Shown here: positions 34,115-43,804 of the stretch, one piece after another | Layout: every line of letters starts with the position of its first letter | Position numbering within the stretch: position 1 is the first letter of the stretch | Origin: Vreelandella profundi | GTDB taxonomy: Bacteria; Pseudomonadota; Gammaproteobacteria; Pseudomonadales; Halomonadaceae | Reading direction: 5' to 3' | Assembly (NCBI RefSeq): GCF_019722725.1 | Contig: NZ_CP077941.1 | Span: 620,001 to 684,000, forward strand | DNA length: 64,000 nt | Notes under the pieces: model-generated | Database searches by the model: none | Seen by the model: only the letters and a program-made list of their open reading frames with translations | What the model was told of the DNA's origin: nothing | Position numbers and translations under genes: made by a program

Positions 34115-34783
34115 ATGACAGCGGTAAAAGCCACGCTATTACGTGATTTAACGCTGTTACTTCGCCGTCGCGGTGACATTCTTAATCCATTAGTATTTTT
34201 TGCGCTCGTGATTACCCTGTTCCCAATGGCTATTTCCCCCAACCCTGAGCTGTTGGCAATGATTGCACCGGGTTTGCTCTGGGTGGCCGCGCTATTAGCC
34301 GCGCTGCTGTCATTAGATAGCCTGTTTCGCAGCGACTATGACGATGGCAGTCTTGAGCAACTGCTGTTAGCCCCGCACTCATTGGCCGCGTTGAGCCTAG
34401 CAAAAGTAGTCGTTCATTGGCTGCTAACCGGCTTGCCCTTAGCGCTGATCGCGCCGCTGTTAGGCATTATGCTGTCGCTGCCTAGCGGCAGCTACGCCGC
34501 GTTAACGCTGTCGCTTGCGCTGGGGTCGGCCAGCCTGAGTTTGATTGGCGCGATTGGCGCGGCGCTAACCGTCGGCTTGGCGCGCGGCGGCGTGCTGCTC
34601 TCGTTGCTGGTGCTGCCGCTGACGATCCCGATATTGATTTTTGGCGCGGGCGCGGTGCAGGCGGCGATTGTCGGCAGCGGTGTCGCCGCACATTTAGCTA
34701 TTTTAGGCGCGCTGCTTGCCGCCTCGCTGATGCTGGCGCCGTGGGCGATTGCCGCATCGCTGCGTATTAGTATTAACGGTTGA
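34115..34783 (+). CDS. ccmB: Heme exporter permease CcmB
   Basis: This 222-residue membrane permease of the CcmAB complex has six expected helices. It resembles E. coli CcmB throughout: [55 protein letters not shown] and [21 protein letters not shown]. The ATG at 34115 gives the usual length. A TTG at 34010, 12 bp after ccmA and with a strong AAGGAG site, would add 35 soluble residues; the real start is undecided. Its stop overlaps the region just before ccmC. Confidence 0.92.
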   Translation: MTAVKATLLRDLTLLLRRRGDILNPLVFFALVITLFPMAISPNPELLAMIAPGLLWVAALLAALLSLDSLFRSDYDDGSLEQLLLAPHSLAALSLAKVVVHWLLTGLPLALIAPLLGIMLSLPSGSYAALTLSLALGSASLSLIGAIGAALTVGLARGGVLLSLLVLPLTIPILIFGAGAVQAAIVGSGVAAHLAILGALLAASLMLAPWAIAASLRISING

Positions 34784-34797
34784 GGACAAAACACGCT

Positions 34798-35565
34798 ATG
34801 TGGGCCTTTATACATAAGCTGGGATCGCCTCGGTGGTTCTATGGCATAAGTGCTAAAATACAGCCCTGGTTTTGGGCCGCCGCGGTGCTGCTATTGGTCG
34901 TTGGTTCGCTATGGGGGCTGGTATTTGCGCCTGCGGATTACCAGCAGGGCAACAGCTTCCGGATTATTTATGTACACGTGCCGGCTGCTTTGTTGGCTCA
35001 ATCCATTTTTATCGCCATGGCCGTGTCGGGCCTGGTGTTTATGGTTTGGAAAATTAAAGTAGCCGATATGGCGGCGACAGTGATGGCGCCGTTTGGGGCA
35101 GTGATGACCTTTATAGCGCTGTTTTCCGGTGCCGTATGGGGGGTGCCTACCTGGGGTACCTGGTGGATGTGGGATGCGCGGCTCACTTCAATGCTGATTC
35201 TGCTGTTTCTTTATCTCGGCATCATCGCCTTACGTGGCGCGTTTGCCCGGCGCGACAGCGGCTCTCGTGCTGCTTCGGTGCTGACGATGGTGGGTATTAT
35301 CAATATTCCCATCATTAAGTATTCGGTTGATTGGTGGTACACCCTGCATCAGCCCGCTTCATTTACGTTAACCTCGCGGCCGACCATGCCCACACAAATG
35401 TGGCTGCCGCTGGTCATTATGCTGCTGGGTTTTTACTGCTTCTTTATCGCGATAACGCTGATGCGCACGCGTAGCGAGATTCTGCGGCGGGAAGCCAGTA
35501 AGCGCTGGGTGCAAGAGTTGCTGACAGATCCGATGTTGAGCACTGCAACGAAGAAGGCGCACTAA
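34798..35565 (+). CDS. ccmC: Heme exporter/heme-handling protein CcmC
   Basis: This 255-residue, six-helix membrane protein loads heme onto CcmE. The heme-binding tryptophan-rich motif is [18 protein letters not shown], flanked by the conserved periplasmic histidines in YVHVPAA and TLHQPASF. I chose ATG 34798 because homologues start MW-x-x-x-H; an in-frame TTG at 34780 overlaps the ccmB stop. The stop overlaps the ccmD start by one base (TAATG). Confidence 0.95.
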   Translation: MWAFIHKLGSPRWFYGISAKIQPWFWAAAVLLLVVGSLWGLVFAPADYQQGNSFRIIYVHVPAALLAQSIFIAMAVSGLVFMVWKIKVADMAATVMAPFGAVMTFIALFSGAVWGVPTWGTWWMWDARLTSMLILLFLYLGIIALRGAFARRDSGSRAASVLTMVGIINIPIIKYSVDWWYTLHQPASFTLTSRPTMPTQMWLPLVIMLLGFYCFFIAITLMRTRSEILRREASKRWVQELLTDPMLSTATKKAH

Positions 35566-35753
35566 TGGCATTTACCTCCTTTTCTGACTTTCTCGCCATG
35601 GGCGGCCATGCTCCTTACGTTTGGGCGGCCTGGGGCGTGACGGCACTATTGATGCTCGCAAGCGCTTGGCATGCGCGCCTTGAACAGCGTCAATTGCTTA
35701 GGGTCTTGAAGCGTCGTGCCAGGCGCTCGAAAGGAGCGCGCCATGACGCCTAA
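35565..35753 (+). CDS. ccmD: Heme exporter accessory protein CcmD
   Basis: This small 62-residue protein has one membrane helix (about 12-30: [20 protein letters not shown]) and a basic cytoplasmic tail ([11 protein letters not shown]). The GGHAPYVW motif and tail are typical of CcmD, which helps release heme-loaded CcmE from CcmABC. It begins one base into the ccmC stop and its end overlaps the ccmE start by 11 bp. Confidence 0.92.
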   Translation: MAFTSFSDFLAMGGHAPYVWAAWGVTALLMLASAWHARLEQRQLLRVLKRRARRSKGARHDA

Positions 35754-36207
35754 ACGAAAACAGAAGCTGTTTGTTATCCTAGGCTTGGTGTCGCTGGCGG
35801 CGATCGCCGTAGGGCTAACTCTTTACGCGCTGCGCGCTAATATTAATTTGTTTTTTAGCCCGGTACAGATCGCCCAAGGTGAAGCCCCCATGGCGCGACA
35901 AATTCGTGCCGGTGGGATGGTCAAAGAAGGTTCGGTGGCCCGCGACCCTGACAGCCTGGACGTTGAATTTATCGTGACGGACTATGTTGATGACCTTCAG
36001 GTCACTTATAGCGGCATCTTGCCCGACCTTTTTCGTGAAGGCCAAGGCGTGGTAGTGGTGGGTGAGCTTCAGGCCGACGGCCATTTGTACGCCGATAAGG
36101 TCCTTGCCCGTCACGATGAGAACTATATGCCGCCGGAAGTAGCCCAGGCGTTGAAAGAGGCGGGTTATTCGCCTGCCGACTATCAGACCAACAGCGCCGG
36201 TAAGTAA
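35743..36207 (+). CDS. ccmE: Cytochrome c maturation heme chaperone CcmE
   Basis: This 154-residue membrane-anchored periplasmic heme chaperone has an N-terminal helix (about 9-30), then an OB-fold. The covalent heme-binding histidine H124 lies in [13 protein letters not shown], with conserved Y128. The start at 35743 has an AAAGGAG site and matches the MTPKRKQ-type N-terminus of homologues; it lies inside the end of ccmD. CcmE passes heme from CcmC to the CcmF/CcmH ligase. Confidence 0.95.
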   Translation: MTPKRKQKLFVILGLVSLAAIAVGLTLYALRANINLFFSPVQIAQGEAPMARQIRAGGMVKEGSVARDPDSLDVEFIVTDYVDDLQVTYSGILPDLFREGQGVVVVGELQADGHLYADKVLARHDENYMPPEVAQALKEAGYSPADYQTNSAGK

Positions 36208-36258
36208 CGATATGGCTGTGCCTGCTTACCGACCAGTCAGTGCTAATTCGGAGCGCCC

Positions 36259-38268
36259 ATGTTCATCACAATGATTCCTGAAATTGGCCACTTTGCGCTG
36301 ATTATTGCGCTGCTTATGGCAGTGGTGCAGGCGGTGATGCCACTTGCCGGCGCGGCGACGCGAAGGCCCCTGTGGATGGCCTACGGCCAAGCGATGGCGG
36401 CAGGGCAGTTTTTGTTTGTCGCCATCGCCTACGGCTGCCTAACCGCGAGCTATATGCTCGATGATTTTAGCGTGGCGAACGTGGCCAATAACGCCAACTC
36501 GCTGCTGCCCTGGTATTACAAATTCAGTGCGGTATGGGGTAATCATGAAGGCTCGGTGCTGCTGTGGAGCCTGATGCTGGCGGGTTGGGGATTTGCTGCA
36601 AGTAGGTTCACCGGTAACCTGCCGCGGGATATGGTCGCCCGAGTGATGGGCGTAATGGGCATGGTCTGCGTTGGTTTTTTGCTATTTATTCTGATTACCT
36701 CTAACCCCTTTGAACGACTGCTGCCCAACATGCCGTCAGACGGTGCCGACCTGAATCCGCTGCTCCAAGACATTGGGCTTATTGTCCATCCGCCGATGCT
36801 TTATATGGGCTATGTGGGCTTTTCTGTGGTGTTTGCATTTGCCATCGCGGCGCTGTTGGGCGGCCGGCTAGATGCGGCCTGGGCGCGCTGGGCGCGGCCT
36901 TGGACCAATGTAGCGTGGGCATTTTTGACCGTAGGCATCGCGCTGGGCAGTTGGTGGGCTTATTACGAGCTTGGCTGGGGCGGCTGGTGGTTTTGGGACC
37001 CGGTTGAAAATGCCTCGCTGCTACCATGGCTAACCGGTACCGCGCTGGTGCACTCGCTGGCGGTGACTGAGAAGCGCGGTTCCTTTAAAAGCTGGACCGT
37101 GCTGCTGGCGATTTCGACTTTTTCGCTGTCGCTGATGGGGACTTTTTTAGTGCGCTCCGGCGTATTGACCTCCGTGCATGCTTTCGCCAACGACCCTGAC
37201 CGTGGGCTCTTTATTCTGATTCTGTTGGCCATTACGGTAACGCTATCACTGCTGCTGTTCGCTCTGCGCGCGCCGCGTGTGAGCCATAGCATCGGCTTTA
37301 ACTGGCTCTCCCGAGATGCGCTGCTGCTGATCAATAACGTCTTTCTGGTCATTATGACCGTCACCGTGTTACTCGGCACCGTTTATCCGTTGATTCTAGA
37401 TTCCCTAAATCTTGGAAAAATCAGCGTGGGCCCGCCTTATTTTAACGCGCTGTTTGTGCCATTAACCGTGATGATGTGTGTGTTTATGGGCCTTGGCTCG
37501 GTCACCCGTTGGAAAGGTATGGCGGCTAAAGACCTTATCCATAAGCTCTGGTGGGCGGGAACTGCGGCGCTGGTCATTGGGGCAATAATGCCGCTGCTTT
37601 ATCGCGGCGAGTGGAATCTGCTGGTCTCTCTGGGTATTGTCTCTGCGCTGTGGGTTGTGCTGCCGATACTGCGCGATATCGTTGATAAAACCCGCCATGC
37701 CCGCTCGTTTTCCGCCGGGGTGCGCAAGCTCTCATTATCATACTGGGGCATGGTGCTAGGCCACGTGGGCGTAGCTGTCGCCATTGTTGGTGTAACGGTG
37801 GTTTCTAACTACAACATTGAACGCAACGTGCGCATGTCACCAGGCACCACGGTAGAAGTGGCGGGCTATCAGTTCACCATGAGCGAGCTGGCCGAGCGCC
37901 GCGGCGCTAACTTTCTGGCAGACACCGCGATAATTCAGGTGCAGCGCGGCGAGTCAGGGCGCCGCTTTACCATGCGCCCTGAAAAGCGCTTTTATCTTGC
38001 GACCGGTATGCCGATGACCCAGGTCGCCCTGCGGGCGGGGCTATTTCGCGACCTTTATGTTGCGATGGGCGAAGACCTAGGCGACGGCAGCTGGGCAATG
38101 CGTGTGCAGTACAAACCGTTTGTGCGCTGGCTGTGGCTGGGCGCCTTATTGATGGCGTTTGGTGGTGTGCTCGCTGTGCTCGACAAGCGCTATCGCCGCG
38201 TCACAGTAGCGCGTGAGACGCCAACTTCGACTGCCCACCGCAATGCGGCGCAGAAGGTGGCGGTATGA
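36259..38268 (+). CDS. ccmF: Cytochrome c heme lyase subunit CcmF
   Basis: This 669-residue polytopic membrane protein attaches heme to apocytochrome c. The tryptophan-rich heme motif WGGWWFWDPVENASLLPW (about residues 236-253) and conserved histidines (GNHEGSVLLW and LVHSLAVTEKRG) are present. About 14-15 helices are expected, with a large periplasmic segment near the C-terminus. The stop overlaps ccmG by 4 bp. Confidence 0.96.
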   Translation: MFITMIPEIGHFALIIALLMAVVQAVMPLAGAATRRPLWMAYGQAMAAGQFLFVAIAYGCLTASYMLDDFSVANVANNANSLLPWYYKFSAVWGNHEGSVLLWSLMLAGWGFAASRFTGNLPRDMVARVMGVMGMVCVGFLLFILITSNPFERLLPNMPSDGADLNPLLQDIGLIVHPPMLYMGYVGFSVVFAFAIAALLGGRLDAAWARWARPWTNVAWAFLTVGIALGSWWAYYELGWGGWWFWDPVENASLLPWLTGTALVHSLAVTEKRGSFKSWTVLLAISTFSLSLMGTFLVRSGVLTSVHAFANDPDRGLFILILLAITVTLSLLLFALRAPRVSHSIGFNWLSRDALLLINNVFLVIMTVTVLLGTVYPLILDSLNLGKISVGPPYFNALFVPLTVMMCVFMGLGSVTRWKGMAAKDLIHKLWWAGTAALVIGAIMPLLYRGEWNLLVSLGIVSALWVVLPILRDIVDKTRHARSFSAGVRKLSLSYWGMVLGHVGVAVAIVGVTVVSNYNIERNVRMSPGTTVEVAGYQFTMSELAERRGANFLADTAIIQVQRGESGRRFTMRPEKRFYLATGMPMTQVALRAGLFRDLYVAMGEDLGDGSWAMRVQYKPFVRWLWLGALLMAFGGVLAVLDKRYRRVTVARETPTSTAHRNAAQKVAV

Positions 38269-38792
38269 AACGAAGGCTACTGCTATTACTGCTGCCGCTG
38301 TGCTTTTTAGGCTTAGCGCTGTTCTTTTATAAAGGCTTGTCGCTGGATCCTTCGCAGCGCGACTCAGCGCTGATGGCGAGGCCGTTTCCAAGCTTTGAAG
38401 CAGTCACGCTGCGCGATGAAAATCAGCGCGTTGACCAAACGCTGCTGGAAGGCGAGGTAACGTTGGTGAACGTATGGGGCGAGTGGTGCCCCGCGTGCAA
38501 GCAAGAGATGCCGCAGCTTTTAGAGTTAGCGGATCACGACGTTCGCATGATAGGCGTCAACTACCGTGACATCCGCGAGAAAGGCTTAGCGTTTCTCAAC
38601 GAATTTGGCGACCCGTTTGAAGCCAATATTTTTGATCCCCAGGGCGAGCTAGGCTTTGACCTTGGCGTTTACGGTGCGCCTGAAACGTTTCTTGTCGATG
38701 CCAAGGGCGTGATTCGCTATCACCACAAAGGTTATATATCGCCGGATGACGTGCGCGAACGGATTCTTCCGGAGGTGGAGAAATGGCGTTAA
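38265..38792 (+). CDS. ccmG: Thiol:disulfide interchange protein CcmG/DsbE
   Basis: This 175-residue membrane-tethered thioredoxin-like reductant has an N-terminal anchor (about 4-24), a thioredoxin fold with active site WCPAC (C75, C78) inside the GEWCPxC family motif, and the cis-proline region YGAPETFLVDAKG. It keeps the apocytochrome CXXCH thiols reduced, together with CcmH. It overlaps both ccmF and ccmH. Confidence 0.95.
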   Translation: MKRRLLLLLLPLCFLGLALFFYKGLSLDPSQRDSALMARPFPSFEAVTLRDENQRVDQTLLEGEVTLVNVWGEWCPACKQEMPQLLELADHDVRMIGVNYRDIREKGLAFLNEFGDPFEANIFDPQGELGFDLGVYGAPETFLVDAKGVIRYHHKGYISPDDVRERILPEVEKWR

Positions 38793-39253
38793 TACGTGTC
38801 GTTGCAGCAATGATGATAATGATCATCGCCTCTAGTGCGGCGGCGGGTGGGATTGAACTGCGTCAATTTGACGACCCGGTGATGCAGGCGCGCTATTACG
38901 ATTTAACCGCCGCCATGCGCTGCCCGCTGTGTGAAAATCAGGCCATCGGTGACTCTAACGCGCCGATTGCCGCAGACATGCGCGACCGCGTTTACCAATT
39001 GCTGCAAGAAGGCCGGTCGGATATCGAAATTGTTGATCATATGGTGCAACGGTTTGGCGAGTACATTCTGTACAATCCGCGCTTAGAGAACCGCACGTAC
39101 CTGCTTTGGGGGTTGCCTATTGCGCTGGTACTGCTGGGGGCGCTGGTAGTGGTGCTGATGGTCCGCGCTCGCCGCAACGCCTCGGCCAAAGCGCTGAGCG
39201 CGGAAGAGCGTCAGCGTGTTGAGGCGCTGGTTAACCGTAAGAGGTCTTCATGA
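38783..39253 (+). CDS. ccmH: Cytochrome c maturation protein CcmH (CcmL-type)
   Basis: This 156-residue periplasmic thiol oxidoreductase has a signal peptide (about 1-21), the RCPLCENQ motif with C47 and C50, a three-helix domain, and a C-terminal membrane helix (about 112-130) with a short basic tail. The C-terminal TPR part found in E. coli CcmH is encoded separately by the next gene, as in Pseudomonas. The start has GGAGG nearby. Confidence 0.95.
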   Translation: MALIRVVAAMMIMIIASSAAAGGIELRQFDDPVMQARYYDLTAAMRCPLCENQAIGDSNAPIAADMRDRVYQLLQEGRSDIEIVDHMVQRFGEYILYNPRLENRTYLLWGLPIALVLLGALVVVLMVRARRNASAKALSAEERQRVEALVNRKRSS

Positions 39254-40167
39254 CGCTGCTTTGGATTGCGATTGCCGTTTTATTGCTACCTGCGCTATGG
39301 CTGTTAGTATCGCCGCTCAGGAGTGCGCGTGCACTGCATGAACAGCAGCGCCAGTTTGAAGCCAGCGACAGCTCCGATGAGCAGAATGTCGCGATTTTCA
39401 AGCGTCGCCTTGCCTCGCTTGAAGCCGCGCACGAGCGCGGCGACATTGACGCCGAACGCTTTGAAGAAGACCGTTTGGAGCTGGAGCGTAGCCTGCTAGA
39501 AGACACCGCCATACGCGAGCGCCGCCCGCTTAAACCTGCCCACGCCGGGCGTTTAGCGGTGCCGCTGATAATGGTGGCGGTGGTGGCGGTTAGCGTGGTC
39601 TGGTATCAGCAAAAGGGTGCTGAGGGCGATCTAATATTGCTTGAGGTGCAGCAAGCCGTGCAGCAAGACCCGGAAGGGTCGCTTGATACGTATATTGAGC
39701 GCATGCAAGAGCAGGCGGAGCGCCAGCCGAATAACCCCAATGTGTGGGGCACCCTGTTTCCGCTTTACCGCGAAACGGGGCAGATGCCTCAAGCCGTTGG
39801 CGCCTTGGAGCGTCTGATCGAGATTGAAGGGCGTCTTCCACCGCTGCTGGCTCAGCTCGCGCAGATTCGCTTTTTTATGGCCGAGCGAGAGCTTACCGAT
39901 GAGGTACAGGCGCTGGTAGACGAAACGCTGGCCAAAGACCCGCGTGAGCCCACCGTGCTGGGAATGCTGGGTCTGCACGCCTTTGATAATGGCGATTATG
40001 AGCAGGCGATTGACCGCTGGCGCCGCGCGATCGCCACTATGCCAGATCCGAATGCCGCCGACTCGCTGCGTGAGGGTATTCGCATTGCCCAAGAGCGGCT
40101 GGACGCGGATTCCGAAGGGCCCGAAGAAAACGTCGACGAAGTAGTGAATAGCCATGCACTTAAATAA
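39250..40167 (+). CDS. ccmI: Cytochrome c biogenesis protein CcmI (CycH-type, TPR)
   Basis: This 305-residue protein has two N-terminal membrane helices (about 2-20 and 98-115) flanking a cytoplasmic coiled coil, then a periplasmic TPR domain (about 145-285) that holds apocytochrome c C-termini. Features such as WGTLFPLYRETGQMPQAVGALERL and LGMLGLHAFDNGDYEQAIDRWRRAI are TPR-like. It ends the ccm operon; its start overlaps ccmH by ATGA. A short tandem array follows the stop. Confidence 0.92.
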   Translation: MTLLWIAIAVLLLPALWLLVSPLRSARALHEQQRQFEASDSSDEQNVAIFKRRLASLEAAHERGDIDAERFEEDRLELERSLLEDTAIRERRPLKPAHAGRLAVPLIMVAVVAVSVVWYQQKGAEGDLILLEVQQAVQQDPEGSLDTYIERMQEQAERQPNNPNVWGTLFPLYRETGQMPQAVGALERLIEIEGRLPPLLAQLAQIRFFMAERELTDEVQALVDETLAKDPREPTVLGMLGLHAFDNGDYEQAIDRWRRAIATMPDPNAADSLREGIRIAQERLDADSEGPEENVDEVVNSHALK

Positions 40168-40172
40168 CCGTT

Positions 40173-40248
40173 TTTTGAAGGGCTATGTTTTGAAGGACTA
40201 TGTTTTGAAGGACTATGTTTTTGAGTAGCTATGTTTTGAGTAGCCCTG
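40173..40248 (+). repeat. Five-copy 15-16 bp tandem array between ccmI and smc
   Basis: Units are TTTTGAAGGGCTATG (40173), TTTTGAAGGACTATG (40188 and 40203, identical), TTTTTGAGTAGCTATG (40218) and TTTTGAGTAGCCCTG (40234). A direct repeat AATAACC flanks the array at 40163-40169 and 40254-40260; the left copy includes the ccmI stop codon. Confidence 0.9.
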
Positions 40249-40276
40249 TTTTCAATAACCAGGGCGTGGTCTCGCT

Positions 40277-43200
40277 ATGCGCTTAACCTCAATACGTTTG
40301 GTCGGCTTTAAGTCCTTTGTGGATCCCGTGACGGTGCCTTTTGATGGCAATATGACCGCCATTGTGGGGCCCAACGGCTGTGGAAAATCCAACATTATTG
40401 ACGCCGTGCGCTGGGTGATGGGCGAGTCTTCGGCAAAAACGCTGCGCGGCGAATCCATGGCCGACGTTATTTTTAACGGCTCGACCGGCCGTAAACCGAT
40501 CAGCCAAGCGTCTATAGAGCTCAAGTTCGACAATAGCGACGGCAGTATGGGCGGCGTTTATGCGCAGTATGCCGAAATCGTCGTTAGGCGCTTAGTGACG
40601 CGGGATGGGCAATCCAATTACTTCTTCAACGGCCAGAAGTGCCGCCGCCGTGATATCGCTGACCTGTTCATGGGGACAGGTTTAGGACCGCGCTCCTACG
40701 CCATTATTGGGCAAGGAATGATTTCGCGGCTGATTGAAGCTCGCCCCGACGATCTGCGCTCGACGCTAGAAGAAGCTGCGGGCATCTCCAAGTACAAAGA
40801 GCGCCGCCGGGAAACCGAAAACCGCATGCGGCGGACCCAGGAAAATTTGGAGCGTCTTGACGATATTCGCGAAGAGCTGGATAAGCAGCTCGATCGCCTT
40901 AAGCGTCAGGCCGAAGCCGCCAAACGTTATCAAGAGCTAAAGCAGCTGGAGTATCGCCTCAAAGGTGAGCTTGCGCTATTGCGCGGTCGAACCCTGCGCG
41001 TCGAACAGTCACATCAAGAAAGTCGCGTTCGCGAGCTGGAGATCGCCGTTGAGAAAGACGTCTTTGGCGTTCGCCAATGCGAAACACGACTGGAACAAGC
41101 CCGCGAGCAGCATGACGAGCTGTCCGAAGTGCTTGATCGTCATCAGCAGCAGTTCTTTGAAACCACTACGCGCATTGCACGGCTGGAGCAAGATCAGGCG
41201 CATCGCCGCAGCCGTGAAGCGCAGCTGGCTAGCGATATCGCCACCGCCCGCGGTGAGTTAGACGAGCAGCGGTGCGTTAGCGAAGGTGATCAGCTTCGCT
41301 TAGCCGCGATTGATGAACGCTTTGACGACTTGCAGCCCGAACACGACGCGTTGGAAGAGCAGCTTGAACGCCTTGAGCAATCGCTGGCCGATGCCTCTCC
41401 AGCGCTGGAAGCGGTCGAGCACCAGTGGGCCGACGCTGAAACGCGCTGGCGCGACGCCAGCCGCGATGCTGAGCGAAGCCAGGATCAACTGCGGGACTTA
41501 GAACAACGGATTCAGCGCTTGCAGGCTGAAAATCAGCGCCGCCGTCAGCAGCGTAGCGAGGTGGCTGATCTCACCGAGCTGCGCGATGAGCACGCTTTGT
41601 GCCACGCGCAGTTAGCGGATGCTCAGCAGCAGGCCGACGACTTTCACGCCGGTCGCGACCAGTGGCAGCAGCGCTACAGCGATGCTAAAGCAGCGTATCA
41701 GCAGGCCGTACAGTCACGGGATCAACAGCGTGCCGCGTTAAGCCAGCAGCAGGGGGAACTTGCCTCGCTTCAAGCGCTGATGGATGCGGCCCTGGCGGAT
41801 CATGACCCTGAGATTGGGGCTCGCCTGGAAGCGCTGGGTCTCGAACAGGCGCCTCAGCTGGGCGAGGTGCTTCAAGTGACACCCGGTTGGGAAGCGCTTA
41901 CTTCTTGGCTTCTCGCGCCGTGGCTTAATGCTCGCCTGGTCGCTAGCCATCAGCTCGCCGCTTTGCCTGATGCGCTGGCTACCGACTGGTGTTTGATTGA
42001 TCAAGCGTCGCCAGCACCATCAACCGCGGGCCAGCGGCTGGATAGCCTAGTAAAAGGCGCGGGGGCGCTGAGTGAATGGTTAGCAAGTATTCACTACACG
42101 GAAACGGCTGGCGAGGCGCAGCAGCAGGTCGCGCACCTAGCACCCGGCGAAAGCGTGGTGAGCCGCGACGGCGTTTGGCTAGGCCGGGGCTGGTTGCATC
42201 AACAGGCCAACGGCGAGGGTATTGATGGATTGCTGCTTATCCGTCGACGCTACGTTGAACTCAATGAGCGTCGTGAGAGCGAAGAAGAAGCGCTAGCGCT
42301 GGCCGAAGAGCAGTGTGAAGCCGCCAGTGAGGCTATTGAGGCGCTGGATCAGGCTCGCGATCAGCAGGCTGAGCAGGAGCGCAGCCACGCCGCTAGCCTA
42401 CAGCAGCTGGCGGTGAAAGAGCGTAGCCTCGCTCAGCGTCTTGAGCATTTAGCCGGCCGTGCGACAGAGCTGGATGAAGAACTTGCCCAGCTGCAAGAGG
42501 ATGAGGCGGAGTTAGTACTTACCTTAGATGAGCAGCGCGCACGCTGGAACGAGGCGATGGCGCAGCTGGAAAGCACCGCAGAAGGACGCGAGCAGGCCTC
42601 GGAACAGCGCCGCTTTTTGCGCGAGCAGCGTGACCAGCTGACCCAGCAGCATTCGCCGCTTAAAGCGCAGCAGCAGGCGCTGGCGCTTGAGCGCGAACGC
42701 TTAAATGCCGAGCGCGCTAGCCTGCGCTCGCAGCAGTCGCGCTCCAGTGACTCTGAAGAACGCCTATCGCTGCGCATTGCCGAGCTTGAAGAGTCCCGTG
42801 AAATGCTGATTGAGCCCGATGAGCTGGCGGGCGAAGAGCTTGAAGAGCTGCTGCATCAGCGTGAGCAGCAGGAAGGGCGCTTAAACGCGACCCGCCAGCA
42901 GGCTCAAGCGCTGGCAGAACAGCTGCGCAATGATGAGCTTGCCCGCCAGCAGCATGAGCGCAATCTAGAGCAGAGCCGCGAACAGCTACAGCAGCGTCGC
43001 ATGGACGTGCAGGCGCTGGCATTGAAAGCCGCCACTCAAGATGAGCAACTGGCAGAATTAGGCCATAACGCTGAAACGCTTGCCGAACAGCTGCCTCAGG
43101 AGGCCACTGAAACGAGCTGGCAAGAACGTCTGGAAAGTACCACCGATAAGATACGCCGCTTAGGGGCAATCAACCTTGCCGCTATTGAAGAGTACGACCA

Positions 43201-43771
43201 GCAGGCTGAGCGACGTAATTATTTAGAGGCACAGCACGCTGAGCTTACCGAGGCGCTGGAAACGTTAGAAAGAGCGATTAAGCGCATTGATCAAGAAACG
43301 CGCATACGCTTTCGGGAGACCTTTGATCAGGTTAATGCCGGGCTGCAAGTTTTGTTTCCGCGCGTGTTTGGCGGCGGTGCGGCATGGTTAACGCTGACGG
43401 GCGATGATTTGTTGGAAACGGGGGTAGCGATCATGGCTCGCCCGCCGGGCAAGAAAAACAGCACCATTCATCTGCTATCAGGCGGAGAAAAAGCGCTGAC
43501 GGCGTTGTCGCTGGTGTTTGCGATCTTCCAGCTTAATCCCGCGCCTTTTTGTATGCTAGATGAAGTGGATGCGCCGCTGGATGACGCTAACGTTGGGCGT
43601 TACGCCAGGCTGGTGAAAGAGATGTCTGAAAACGTTCAGTTTATTTACATCACTCACAACAAAATTGCCATGGAGGCCGCCGAGCGCTTGATGGGGGTGA
43701 CCATGCAAGAGCCCGGCGTCTCGAGACTAGTCTCGGTAGGTATTGAAGAGGCGGCCGCGCTGGTTGATTAA
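40277..43771 (+). CDS. smc: Chromosome partition/condensin protein Smc
   Basis: This 1164-residue SMC ATPase has an N-terminal head with Walker A GPNGCGKSNIIDAV, long coiled coils (about 170-490 and 650-1000), a central hinge (about 500-640), and a C-terminal head with the ABC signature HLLSGGEKALTAL and Walker B PFCMLDEVDAPLDD. It organises the chromosome, normally with ScpA and ScpB, which are not in this window. Proteobacteria such as Pseudomonas carry smc directly before zipA and ligA; here two unrelated genes intervene. Confidence 0.97.
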   Translation: MRLTSIRLVGFKSFVDPVTVPFDGNMTAIVGPNGCGKSNIIDAVRWVMGESSAKTLRGESMADVIFNGSTGRKPISQASIELKFDNSDGSMGGVYAQYAEIVVRRLVTRDGQSNYFFNGQKCRRRDIADLFMGTGLGPRSYAIIGQGMISRLIEARPDDLRSTLEEAAGISKYKERRRETENRMRRTQENLERLDDIREELDKQLDRLKRQAEAAKRYQELKQLEYRLKGELALLRGRTLRVEQSHQESRVRELEIAVEKDVFGVRQCETRLEQAREQHDELSEVLDRHQQQFFETTTRIARLEQDQAHRRSREAQLASDIATARGELDEQRCVSEGDQLRLAAIDERFDDLQPEHDALEEQLERLEQSLADASPALEAVEHQWADAETRWRDASRDAERSQDQLRDLEQRIQRLQAENQRRRQQRSEVADLTELRDEHALCHAQLADAQQQADDFHAGRDQWQQRYSDAKAAYQQAVQSRDQQRAALSQQQGELASLQALMDAALADHDPEIGARLEALGLEQAPQLGEVLQVTPGWEALTSWLLAPWLNARLVASHQLAALPDALATDWCLIDQASPAPSTAGQRLDSLVKGAGALSEWLASIHYTETAGEAQQQVAHLAPGESVVSRDGVWLGRGWLHQQANGEGIDGLLLIRRRYVELNERRESEEEALALAEEQCEAASEAIEALDQARDQQAEQERSHAASLQQLAVKERSLAQRLEHLAGRATELDEELAQLQEDEAELVLTLDEQRARWNEAMAQLESTAEGREQASEQRRFLREQRDQLTQQHSPLKAQQQALALERERLNAERASLRSQQSRSSDSEERLSLRIAELEESREMLIEPDELAGEELEELLHQREQQEGRLNATRQQAQALAEQLRNDELARQQHERNLEQSREQLQQRRMDVQALALKAATQDEQLAELGHNAETLAEQLPQEATETSWQERLESTTDKIRRLGAINLAAIEEYDQQAERRNYLEAQHAELTEALETLERAIKRIDQETRIRFRETFDQVNAGLQVLFPRVFGGGAAWLTLTGDDLLETGVAIMARPPGKKNSTIHLLSGGEKALTALSLVFAIFQLNPAPFCMLDEVDAPLDDANVGRYARLVKEMSENVQFIYITHNKIAMEAAERLMGVTMQEPGVSRLVSVGIEEAAALVD

Positions 43772-43783
43772 GCCCCTTCGCGC

Positions 43784-43804
43784 TTAGTCCTTAGTCCTTA
43801 GCCC
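43784..43804. repeat. Three-copy 7-bp array at the end of tarD
   Basis: TTAGTCC, TTAGTCC and TTAGCCC follow each other at 43784-43804. On the minus strand each unit contains TAA, and the last corresponds to the stop codon of the D-tartrate dehydratase gene (43798-43800). It sits in the short gap between the convergent smc and tarD genes. Confidence 0.75.
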
